This document shows, piece after piece, positions 1 to 11,329 of a stretch of 64,000 nt of DNA. Numbering within the stretch: position 1 is the first letter of the stretch; every line of letters begins with the position of its first letter. The notes beneath the pieces are model-generated. The model ran no database searches, was not told the origin of the DNA, and was given only the letters and a program-made list of their open reading frames with translations. The position numbers and the translations under genes are program-made. The DNA is from Gamsiella multidivaricata (taxonomy: Eukaryota > Mortierellomycota > Mortierellomycetes > Mortierellales > Mortierellaceae): the NCBI RefSeq assembly GCF_025024155.1, contig NW_026251768.1:1-64000 (forward strand). Reading direction: 5' to 3'.

Positions 1-1744
1 GTCATATCGAACCGACCGATCGTAGGCAAATGCATGGCTCAGATCTTGGTTAACCCAAAGCATCGAAGAACTCAGAAAGGGTTTCAACGACAATACCAAG
101 CAGAGCACTTTATCACTTTAGCTTGAAAGTCTACCGTCCAGGATTATTGCGCAAAAAGCATGGTGTCGCTCCTCCATCGCGGCAATAGGCCTAAAGGCAA
201 TTCACCTTTGTGTGGCTCCACGCGCGCTCTCTTTTGTAGTATCTTTGGTAGAGAGTATATAAGTGTGAGTTCACATGCTGTCTCTGAAGACGAGCAAAGT
301 GATGAGGATGTTTAAATTCTGATGCTAGTTTTTGGCGTACCTTCCAGACTAATAATCTGGTGTTGAAGAATACGGACGTATCTTTCTGGACTCCTGGGTA
401 TGGTCTACTTTGTGTGTGAGAGGTGATATAACGACTTGTAACTGAGATTAATCATTAGTTATAGTAATGGAGGCTTTCTTTCTTTGTGGATAGAGAAGAG
501 TGTAAATGTAGTGTGCTAGTGTAGCATCTTTAGGCCCCAAGTCTTTGTAACACAACTCTTGTCGGTGTACTGTACTCAGCTGAAGGATTGAGCCGCTGCG
601 GCAACGCGTCGATCAACTCGACCAGTCCAAAGAAAATGGAACATTTTATTGGTGGAATGATGATGGTAATGCACTCGCGTCTATGGCGATTGGACGAGCA
701 AAATAATACCACGCAGCACGGCTGAGTGCCGGAGGAGGGTCTTCAGGCGGCATCATGGTGACATTATGTGTAAGAAACCTTGCTTTTGAAGTGTTCAGGT
801 TGACCAAAGGCCGTTCGCAGCTGTGGCAGATTGATGCCAACACTTGATTGGCTGGCACATGATGTGCAAGGTGGACCCTGGGCGTATTTTTTTTGTAAGC
901 GGGTGCGCACTGTTGTAGTAAAAGGGAATAGCCCAAAGTGCGGTAGACTAAGCCAATGAGGAATATGGCAAGGGACCCATGCAAAAAAAAAAATAAAGAA
1001 AAAAAAGTTGAGAGCGCGTGTACGATTGTGAGGTGCAATAATCAAGTCGGGCTGGGTACTACTTGGGTGTTTCGATACAAAGAGGCACGTTTAAAAAAAG
1101 ACTTAGTAGTAGCAGGATCCCGAGATGGTGAGTCCGTTAATGATACAGAGGATGGCGTAGTGTTCATGAGCGTCTTATGTTTGTGCAGGTCCACCGATAT
1201 CGCTGGCGGATACAGCCCCTCTTCACGCCTGAATTTCACGAGGATTTCTTCAGGGCGCTGTGGAGCCTTCAGGAACATGGGCGATGTTTCGCAGGAGAGG
1301 ACCTGCATGTCGATGCTGGATGAATAATGCCGCCTGAAGCGCAATCGATCTGCGGATTGTTTTTTGCTAGCGCAGAAAAGGTGGGTTGATATGGTCGGGG
1401 GTTGTTCACTCCCAAGGCCATGTCGTTCTAACCTACCCATTGGTGGTCACTCAATGTGTATGCCCCATGGTCAATTGGGACTACTTGCTGCCTACACCGC
1501 CTCACCCCTCTCAAGGGCCACGTTTTGAGCCCTTCTTTTCCTTCATCATCATCCTCAGGCCCGTCCTTCTTCATTCCCATCCATCCCTCTTCTTCATCCC
1601 CACTCTTCTCCGTTCTTTTTTTTTTCTTTTTTTCTTTTTTTCTTTTTTTCTTTTTCATCCCCACTTCTTGCTCTCCTTTCCGTGCCAGGTACACATATCA
1701 ACCAAAAAAAAAGAAGAAAGAAAGAAGAAAAAAAACCATCCTCA
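1..1744. other. No firmly supported gene; possible minus-strand exons
   Basis: I could not build a complete gene here. On the minus strand around 1325-1180 there is a stretch with coding-like composition (it contains the peptide SPMFLKAPQRPEEILVKF), and around 850-646 another open stretch ends in a stop that overlaps an AATAAA-like signal. They might be exons of one minus-strand gene, but no convincing splice pairs joined them and no family was recognised. The last 200 bases before 1745 are pyrimidine-rich and then A-rich, as expected for the promoter and leader of the next gene. Confidence 0.3.
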
Positions 1745-4562
1745 ATGAGCCAGGGCGAGGAACACAGGATCCAGGCACCGACCACCACCACCAACGGTAA
1801 TACCTCCTGTGCACAACCTACTTCCTCCTCCTTCTCCATCGTAGCATCACCCATCTCACCAAAGACTCCTTCCTTCTTCCCTGCTACTGGACCAGAACCC
1901 TCCTCCCCCCGACCCTCTGTCACCCTTCCCTCCGCAACCCTACCCACCACCTTCCCCCCGCGACCGACCTACACCATCGGCACAAAGAGCCACGCCTACA
2001 GCGCTGACAATCGCAAGTCCGTGCCTGCCTCCCGAGTGCCTGCCTCGCCATCCTTGACCTCTGCGTCCATGCCCGAGACGGACGAATCGCCTCTCAAGGC
2101 AGCCCTTCCTACCTCTGCCTCCATCCCAGTCTCGCCACCAACAAGCCCTTCAACGGGCACCAGCATCCATCGCGCCTCAAGCCTCCAGCGCCTCAAGTCG
2201 CCAGCCTCACCCTCCATTGAGTCTGCAGCAGGACCAGGATCTGAGACCTCTGTCCCGCCAGCAGAGGGTACTGCCGTCGCAGGCACACTTAGCCGAAAGT
2301 CCTCGCTCTCCCTTAATCTCAGCCGCCACTCGTCTCTGTCCAAGAAACATGGCAATAACGATCGTGAACAGGCCGTGCCTGCCTCGCCCTCGTCGACCCA
2401 TCGGCCCCAGAAGCATTTCATGTTGAACCGTCGAAGCGTCTCGCAGGACTTTCAGATCCGCCTTCAGCAACAGCAACAGCAGCGACAGGAAGACATGGGT
2501 GGCGAGGATGTCTCTGAAGTCGGTGAGGATCTGATGCCTGGAACACCCACGTCCATCTCATCTCTCGGGTCAAGCACAATGGGAATCGGGGTCAGCGACA
2601 AGGAACGGGACAAGAGTCTGTCTGGTCGGAGTAACAGACTGAGTCGGGTAAGGACTCTATTCGATCTTTCTTCCCTTTTCGTTCCAGACCAAGACTCCAG
2701 TCGTAACTTGTTGCATTATTGACACTGTCAACTGTTCTATTTTTTGGGTGCATGCTAGAGTTCAGTATCCCTGATCGAGTCGAGGAGTATCCAAACACTC
2801 AGTAGTAATCTCGCCATGGTCAGCTCACCCACAGACAGCGAGTCCCCTCAGCAAAACAGTGATTCTCTCCTCTCGGTGATCGCTCAAAAGGAAGCCAGGA
2901 TTGCTCAGCTACGCGAGGATCTAGAGACGAACTTGGCTGAGCTGACCCAGCTCAAGGAGCGCTGGTCCCAGATGATGATCGAGGAGCGTAATCGTCAGCA
3001 GGCCGAAGCCTCTGCCTCGATCCAAGAGCAGGAGAGACAGCTTTATGGTCATAGCAGCTCGCTTTCGGTATCACATCGATTGTCGACCACAGGAGCAGGC
3101 ATTTGGGGCACCGTTGTCGGCAGCGTCAGTGGCATCAGTGGTGTTAGCGGTGGCATCAGTCTTCACAACATCAATGCCCTCCACCAGCAGCAACAATACC
3201 AATCACCTCACTCAACGATGGGCAGTCCAAATGGTATTGTCAGTGGTCGAAGCAGCACCAGCAGCAACCCGACAAAGGGCGAAAGTCGGCCTACAAGTCC
3301 CTTGCCGGCATATCTCAGCAACTATTCTACTCTCAATGGTCTCAGCAGTCCGGTCTCGCCTGTTGGACAGAATGGTAGCCTGGGCTCTGCATCTATCAAG
3401 AAAGGAGACAGGACATCAATGTCTTCGCTTTCGACATGTTCCTCATCTCAATCAAACGCTGGCGATGGCCCAATAGCGTTCGAGGCGGGCCATTCTAGCC
3501 AGAGCAGCTTTAGCAGCGCAGGACATCCAGATCCAAGTTCGCTGCAGATGCAGCTGCACAAAGAACATCGCGACTCGAGAAAGATGAAGAGGGAATCAAG
3601 TGGGCTGTTCATTCCCTCGGAGGCAGAGGAGGTCTTAGTCAATACAGGCCGTGCTCTTTTCAAGGGGTTCGGCTCTTTGCTAGGGGGTATTCGAACAGTT
3701 GTCACCGATGTCGCAGAGTCCGATAGGTATGCGTGATGCAAGCATAGGACAGCACATACACTCGAAAGACAGATGGATGAATCCCCAAAACGATGCTTTC
3801 GTTGTCACGAACCCTTTATTTATTGTTTGCTACATACTTCATTCTTTGCGCATAAATAGATTCCAGCATTCCAGGCAACGAACAATTGATATGGTGTCGG
3901 GATTGGCACAAACGGCAGCGGATGCGTTGCCACTGCCGAGTCACGACGATATCTACTATCATCACCAACGATTGCGGCTGCTGGACGAGGAGGAAGAGGA
4001 GGCATTGTCGGTAGAGGAGCAGCAGCAACGGCACCAGCAGCAGCAACAGCAGGCCAAGGAACGGCGAAGGAGAGAGCGTCAGAAGGAGCGCGAGAAAGAA
4101 AAGGAGCGAAGACTACAGGAGGGTGAGCAGGGCGGATCATCATCAGACCCTGCAGGCGTAGCTCGTTCGCCTAGTTTGAAGCGACGGACCAGTCGTAAAA
4201 CCGATCTTGAGATGAACTCAAATCAAAACAAAGCTGACAATCTGACAACGGAACAACAAGAGACGGAAAAGGACTCGCTGTCCAGATCTATTAGCCAGTC
4301 TTCGATCCAAGAAGGGCCCAAGAGCAAGCTGGGATCGACCATCGCCGCTGGTCTGGCTCAGGACGAAGAGGAAGCCTTGGAGTGGGATATCGAGGACAGG
4401 GAGCTGTTGGAGAGCCTGGAGGCAGACGTACGGGAGCAAGAGAAGGGCAGTGCTGAGATGATCAAAACGGTTCCGGAGCTAAGATCTGCGGTAGATACCC
4501 CAGTTAGGTCGGGCTTGGGGCCCTCGACTGCATTCGCATTATCATCCAAAAAGAACGACTGA
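1745..4562 (+). CDS. Ser-rich coiled-coil protein, DUF4048-like
   Basis: Three exons, 1745-2647, 2759-3726 and 3860-4562, give about 857 residues. Introns start GTAAGG and GTATGC, end CTAG and ATAG, and both keep the frame (phase 0, then a split Arg codon). I chose the ATG at 1745 (MSQGEEHR); an in-frame ATG at 1682 lies before an A-rich leader. The first 300 residues are Ser/Pro/Thr-rich and disordered. Exon 2 opens with a coiled coil (KEARIAQLREDLETNLAEL) and ends with a conserved-looking block around EEVLVNTGRALFKGFGSLL. Exon 3 has a charged, Gln-rich coiled coil and an acidic tail. The coiled coil followed by an 'E..(V/I)..TG' helix block resembles fungal DUF4048 proteins, whose function is not established. 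That assignment is tentative; the gene model is solid. Confidence 0.72.
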
Positions 4563-4846
4563 GGCATACACACAAAATAAAAATTGTATTCTTTTCTTGA
4601 CCATTCTTTGACCATGACCATGGTCACAGTTTACACGGAGACCATTTGTTTGTAACTGTTTGGATCGGTTGTAAAACTCGCGCGATACGCGACAGGGGCG
4701 CATTGCATATTTGCCTGTCGGTAGGTCTTCTTCCCCTTGAATGCATCCCTGGATTGCTTTTATTATTATTATTATTATTACTTTGCTCAGTCATGCTAAT
4801 TACGAGGGTTCAAGTACGAATAAAGCATCGGTATCGAGCGGTGCTA

Positions 4847-5806
4847 CTAAAGGTCTAGGAGCGATAGCCCAGTGACGGCCAACACATGGGTGACGGCGAA
4901 TATTGCTACTGTACTCGCAGATAGACTTGTGGCTCCATTGGATGTGCTGTGTGCGACAGACGCAATTGGTTCAGAGCCCCCGATAGTCGGTTGTGGAGCT
5001 GCAGGTGCAGGAAGTGAGCCCGTTGATACAGTGGTGACAGATTCGTTTAAAGTTCCCTTGGGCCATGTCTGGATGATGGAGGTCTTGCACAGGGCATTGT
5101 AGACCGGGACAAGGTTTGTCCAGTACTGAACGAACTCGGAAGTGTAAAAGGACGCAATTCTAGGCATCAAGTTCGTGGCCAGGTAGCCGACTGTGGCGTT
5201 CAAGGCGCGTTGGGAGCAGATCGAACAAGTGTCCGTGCGATCTAGACTCTCGAAGAAAGGCCGCTGGGAGGCACGAATCGTTCCTGAGGTCAAATAGAGA
5301 GCCAGGTTGGTGATAAAGCGACTGTTGGGACTCCCTACGACTGGGTTGGCAAGACAGTAGGCAGGTGGGTTGACGGCCGGTGGGGGCAGCTCGATCGCGT
5401 TGGGGTCAAGGGCACAATACATGATGTGGATGGGTTCTGCAAAGAAGATCTCGAGCGCGATCTTACCCGTCTGGAGAATGTTGCCGTTGGCGGCTTCTGC
5501 ATCAATAGAGGCGTTACAGGCGGCCATGAATTTGACGGTGCCCGAGAGGAGGCTCGAACGCGAGCAGGTTGGTGAGAGGGGTGGGGAGCAGACCTGGTTG
5601 AGGACCTGTCGGTAGTTCGGAGTCGCGCCTTGGGAGACGAGCGCGGCGTTGTAGGCCTGATCTGTGTAACATTTCTGAAAGACGCCGTTGCCATGGACTG
5701 AGGGCGCGTAGTCGCCATAGACAGCCGTACAATTGGCATCCTGGGCCTGGATTGTGGATGCGAGGGCGAGGAGCGAGGCGAGAGACGTGGCAGCGAGCAG
5801 ACGCAT
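4847..5806 (-). CDS. Secreted Cys-rich protein, putative GPI anchor
   Basis: A single-exon gene of 319 residues. It begins with a clear signal peptide (MRLLAATSLASLLALASTIQA, cleavage near AQA/QD). The mature part holds ten cysteines, including a C-X2-C pair in TDTCSICSQ, suggesting five disulfides. A Ser/Thr/Pro/Ala-rich stretch follows near residues 255-295, then a hydrophobic C-terminal tail (STVAIFAVTHVLAVTGLSLL), the layout of a GPI-anchored cell-wall or plasma-membrane protein. Several N-X-S/T sites support secretion. It is convergent with the upstream gene (284 bp between stops). The fold is unknown to me; it loosely resembles the Cys-rich secreted DUF7729-type fungal proteins, with low certainty. 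Confidence 0.75.
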   Translation of the reverse strand: MRLLAATSLASLLALASTIQAQDANCTAVYGDYAPSVHGNGVFQKCYTDQAYNAALVSQGATPNYRQVLNQVCSPPLSPTCSRSSLLSGTVKFMAACNASIDAEAANGNILQTGKIALEIFFAEPIHIMYCALDPNAIELPPPAVNPPAYCLANPVVGSPNSRFITNLALYLTSGTIRASQRPFFESLDRTDTCSICSQRALNATVGYLATNLMPRIASFYTSEFVQYWTNLVPVYNALCKTSIIQTWPKGTLNESVTTVSTGSLPAPAAPQPTIGGSEPIASVAHSTSNGATSLSASTVAIFAVTHVLAVTGLSLLDL

Positions 5807-8800
5807 GGCGATTAGCGATGGGCGATGAGAGAATGAATGTGAATGAGAGGAGGAATGAGCAAGCGCGTGAAGGGACGTCTGGCACTTTTGTTCTTAAAGA
5901 TTACTGAATGCGGGGTGCCTGAATGGAGCCAAGGATAGCAGTATTGTATTTTCGAGCGCGCTAGGGCCAGAGCTCGCGTGCATATGGAGGGATGGGCAGA
6001 ATGGCCAGGCCCGGGGTGGGTCTGAATGGGGCTCAAAGATAAGGTTGCTTTTATTCTGAACGACTAACTAACGGCTGATAATGCTCCATGACGAGGCTAC
6101 AGGCAGGTGTTGATGGGTGGTCGCCAAGGCAAGGACCGATAGCGATCCCTTAGTGTACAGGAGAGCCTTGTCTTGAAGAGGGGGGGGGGCATTCGGGGGC
6201 TCCACAGTCAGTTCCAACAGTGCCGGGTAGTACAGCTCTTATCTCAGGAGACAGATGCAAGAGGCCAAGAGACGAAAAGAAGGAGCTCAAAGGAAGCGGA
6301 CGAGAAAGTACGCGAGGGAGATACCAGGCGAGGGGGAGAGAGGGAGGAACGAGGGGCTGGCAATGCGAGGGGGAGATGTAGTTGTACCCAATGGTGATGG
6401 CGCCATGCCACGAACACCCCCCTTCCGTTATCCTACTTCATGCAGCTAGTCGTTGCCCGTTCGAGGGCAGGAGCCACAGAAAAACAGGAAAGGAGGCTCG
6501 GGATCCCGCATATACTAGTGCCTTGGTAACGGGGATGTTTACTGACTGGCATTACTGCAGTCCACTACTCCGTGCCTGTTCCGGAGAAATGCTCTCACCA
6601 GCCAATCAAGCTCAATCTAGATTTTGCTAAACACAGCCACAGAGTCATATTAAAAAGCACGATCTGGCGGAGCATTTTAATCGATTGTTTGTGTGTGAGC
6701 GCTTACAAGTAGGCCCTGGGCCTGGACAAAAGAGAAGTTTGATCCGCAAATTAAAGGCGAATAAGAACAATGCTCTCGGCTAATATATGACTGTAGAGCT
6801 GCATGGCTACATCGTTACTAGGTTACTAGGTCTGTTCATGTGTAAATACTTACAGCTCGGTTTTTACGCCAGTCATTCTACACATGCATTGGCGTAAATC
6901 AAGAACTATGCGGTGGACAAAAAAAAAGTGGAAGAAAGAGTAAGAAACGCCGCTGGCTAGAGGAGCATGCAATTCCCCCCCAACCGACGACGTTTGTTTG
7001 TGTGTATACGTTCCCTTGTTGTTGTTGTTGTTGTTGTTGTCAACTGGGAAATCCACGTATAGAGATGGTGTTATCTCAATCAATCAAAATCTACGCTGCT
7101 GGATACTCACCCTACTGCATTAGTCTATTTGATACATGGCTGCGGGGGGAAAAGTACGCCTTACGCCAGATATGTGTTTCTTATTTACGAGGCGGAGCGA
7201 GTTACCAAGAGAGTGAATGCTTGACGCACAAGAGACAGCTGAGAGGACCGAACGGAGTTTTGTCGCTACTGTGAATCTGTTGCGCGTTGACAAGCATCGC
7301 TTGAAGCACAGCGCAGCAAATTGAGAAAGCAATTGTTTCCTTCTTTCGTATAAAACACATTGAAACATGCAATCTGGACGACATACAGAGTTGCATGTGT
7401 TCACTTGGGTGCATTAGTCTATCCCGGCTGCAGGGAGAAAAAAGTGATGCCACGCCGGATTATTAGGGAGCGCTGAAAGTTCATGCTCGATCAACTCCGA
7501 GCTCTAAACTAATTACACAGCGTCCGAATCGATTAAAAATTCTTCCCCTATCCTCCATTAACTAGGCTGGATCGGACACAGCAGAGTTGGAGCCCGCAGA
7601 GTGTGTCCTTGTTGGAATTAATGCAATTGTAGGACAGCAACATGAACGAGGAGAAAAATGAGGAGCGAAGATCGTTCTGCTTCTTGCATTGCCGCTTTGT
7701 TTGCGGAGAGTTCTACGGCGGAAAGTGAAGGGTGGGGGGAAAGTGCTCTGGGATGCTCTGCATCGTGTGTTCCGACTGTATTATTGAAATAGCGTGCATA
7801 ATAAAATAATATGAGATAGTCTACTGTTCTGGGTCATGGACACAAGGTTCGGCTTTGGTGTGGTGTAACATTGGATGACATGAATTGGCAATAATCCATG
7901 CTTGAAAAGATTGCTAACAGCACGAGTTGCGCTGTTGCTCAGCTATACACAACACTTTCTTTTTTGATGAGAGCCTGGATGCGTGTTTTTTTTCCCTCTG
8001 CGCTTGAAAAGGAGACCATCGATATGACGGGCGTCTACGGCTAAAGGAAGGAGCCAAGTCAAGCCTGTGCTGACAACACACACCGCTTTATGGACACATG
8101 CATATGGACCAAGTCAGCGTAAACATACCTGCCGTATATTTTTTTTAACAAGTCTATAGAAGTACCCTTGCAGGCTGAAGGCCCAGGCCCTCGATTGCCA
8201 CGGCCCATAAACCATCCCCCTCCCCCAATCCCTCGCTAGACTGGTCTGTCTTACCCACGCCTGTGCTTAGCACTCCTATTTGTATTATATATACCTCACC
8301 CTGGACCTTACTCTGTCCTATTTAATAGCCATTGTTTTGTTTTTCGGAAGCACTCATGGCATGTACCTCACCGCGCATCATATGAGAGAGATCTTTGAAT
8401 CATGTATGCGCGCGCTCACAGCCACCACCACACGCACGCACATACAAACCCACCTCCACGAGCAACACTAAAATCAATATGAAACGACCAAGTCTTTTAT
8501 TCCCCGGTTGATTGAGTGGTGTGTGCTTGCTTGATTTTGTCTGCAAATCCATATGCGCATCCTTATCGAGCCTTCTGGACAGCATAGCATCCAGTGACCG
8601 CTCGACAAATACAGCACAGCGGCGGTCCGTATTGTGATTCTGTCCAATTGACTGAGTATTCACAGGAGTACATACGGCAACAGCATTGAGTTCAATGTAT
8701 TCATTGCACCGTGTCTATCTGGCAGTCTAAGTGATAAACATAGCACAAGAATGATTCTTCTCGGATGTTTCGGGACGCGCAGCCATAAACGAAAGTTGTT

Positions 8801-9848
8801 GACCCAGACAGCAATGCATGTTTTATTTTCCTCCTCGTTCTTTTTAGCTGTTTGGCCCCCATTCGATGCATGCACACGCACACATACACACACAGACAGA
8901 TACATATTGTTCAATGCACAGTAGTCGCTCGCCAAGTTAAATTGAATGAAGACGACGATTGAATGTGAAGAAAATAATTAGCTTTGAGCATAGCCAGAGA
9001 AGAAACACCTTCTATCCCACCCTTGTGTTTGTTCCCTTTCCCATCCTCCTTAGACCGGTCAGACCTTATTGGGACACCCACACCATCCAGGCGCAGCCTT
9101 CTTGCAATCCAGCCATTCCAGAGACAGGGCTCTTTGAGGTAACCACAACAGTAGGAGCAGCGGCACAGTAGTAAATAATAAATTGACATTAACGTGTAAA
9201 CACATACATGTACAAGTAGTCGCGCAATTGAATACAACCCTTCTTTAGGTCGATCCTATACTTATTTGCTTGGCTTGCTTGGCTAGCAGGGAAACCTGGG
9301 TGTGAAATGTGTTGGGATTCATTATTCTTTTGAGTAATAGTTTGCGGTGCTCTTTGTTCCTTTCCTCCATCTTGCTTTTCCAAAACCCTCCTCAACCCTA
9401 CCAGTCTCCTACTTGGCATCATCCTCGCCCTCGTCCCTTGATATCTTCGACATCCTCGGCACCTTCAATACCATCACAAATTAAAAAAAAAATAAAAATC
9501 AATAAAAAAATAAAAAGTAAGGAAAGAAAGGGAAGCGGTACCTCTTGGGACACATGCAGCTGCAACAAAGCAAGGGCAAACCAACCAAAAAGAAGATGTT
9601 TGCTTTACCCCTTGTTGCATCCTTTTTTTGCTTTCTTTTTTTCCCTCGAGGAATCTCTTTCCCTGTTCCTTTATCTCGTTTTCCGCACCGCACCGCACTG
9701 CATTGCACCTTCCTCCTCCTCTACTACCCCACCCGCACACAGCACACACATTATAGTAGACGTAATATAGTAAACCTGCTACTGTATGTTGGCTGTAGGC
9801 TTGTTTGTCCGTATGCATCCAGTCAAATACAAAGAACAGACAACCTTT

Positions 9849-9888
<40 letters not shown>

Positions 9889-11329
9889 AGAGAGGAGAGA
9901 GGAGAGAGGGAGAATTACCCCGTTGTCCAGACAGAACAGAGAGAGCACATCACAGAGTGCTTTTGATTTGATTCACCAGAGTATATAGTCCATTCAGTAC
10001 GCGCATACAACACGTTCATACCCCTGGAACTTTTCTCCCTCTCGTTCTCCCTTCCCCCCCCCCCCCCACCCCTCACGCTCTCACACTCCTCTCTCTCTTC
10101 CCTTTCTCTCTCTTCCCTCCCCACCCACACACAGCGGGACTCACTTCCCCCCACTTCCCCCAGTCCCCTCCCCATTGCCCACCCTCCACCCCAGTCCCAC
10201 ACAGCCCCATCTGTTCCCATTGTTGTCTCCTCCCCCCCTACAGGTCTGCCTGTCTGACAGTAGAGGGTTCATTTTCACAGCCTTAGGGTGAGTCTGGCAA
10301 AAGACAATCTCCTCGGCAGCAGCCTTGACTTCCACTACCTTCCATCACTGGCTGATCGCACGGGCGCAATCGTCCCCTTTCCCTTTTTTCATTCCATCGA
10401 CATCCCTTTTTTGTCGTCTTCCCTCACATCCTCTCGTCACGCATCGCCTTCAGGAAAAGCGCATCGCTCTTTTTTTTTTTTTTTTTTTTTTATAATACGA
10501 AAAAATATATATAAAAGAGCTGCATTGGCAATACCCCAACCCTCCCTCCCTTCCTCTCAAAACAAAGCGCAGTGGTTGGACGCCCTATTTTTTTTCTTTT
10601 TCTTTTCTCTTTCTTCTCTCTTTCACCCACGCGTGTCCCCATCTATTTCCATCCTCCCTCGCCCATCCATTCGCTGTCCATTCGCTGCTCTCGCTCGGTC
10701 TGATCATCATCAAAGAGTAAGCAGGTGGAAAATACAGAGCACGTCATTAGTGTTGCTGTCGCAGCTCGCTCCACTTCACCGCCTTCAACAAGATCTCCGC
10801 AACAGCCTTGTTCCATCCGATCTCTTTTCTTCTTCCCTGCCTTCCCCTGCCGGCGCAACCTTTTCTTTCTCTCTTTTTTTGTGTTCCGTTTGTTTTTTTA
10901 TTAAAACAAACCTGTTTTTGATCGTCATTGAGTCTGTTGTCCCTCATCGCAGCCTTCATCTGCTCACATCCACGCTTTCCTCTCTCTTTTACTCATCTCT
11001 TACTTTTTCGCCACCGCTGCGGCTGTGCGTGACAGCCAGGTCTAGCCAACCCACTTGACTGTCATCCGAGGGAAATAATAAACCCAGCTTTTGAGCATTC
11101 TGCCAAGAACGCCACCACTACCACATCCGCTGTTGCGCCAGTCTTGACAGGAACAGGAATAGTGGTCCCTGCTCTAGTCTCATCTGCATTCATCAACAAT
11201 ATAATCAAGACCAATTGACAACCACCAGGGGCCAGTACAAAAACACAAAGACAGAGCCAAGGTCAAGGAAAAAGAAGCACGAAGTACTTCAAGAAGACAG
11301 AATCGGTTTGAGCGCGAAGGTACACACTT
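5807..11329. other. Gene-poor 5.5-kb spacer with simple repeats
   Basis: No protein with recognisable composition or splice structure was found on either strand. The sequence holds a GTT microsatellite (7018-7041), a GA microsatellite (about 9848-9888), a C run (10053-10068), a T run (10470-10490) and alternating pyrimidine-rich tracts from about 10030 onward, which probably form the promoter and long leader of the CRZ1-like gene. A partial internal duplication is visible near 7115 and 7410. No tRNA or 5S gene was seen. Confidence 0.5.

Noticed and set aside
10288..11058. Long plus-strand open frame before the CRZ1-like gene
   Set aside because: It is Phe/Ser/Leu-rich because it crosses pyrimidine tracts; no domain or splice link was found, and it fits a leader region.
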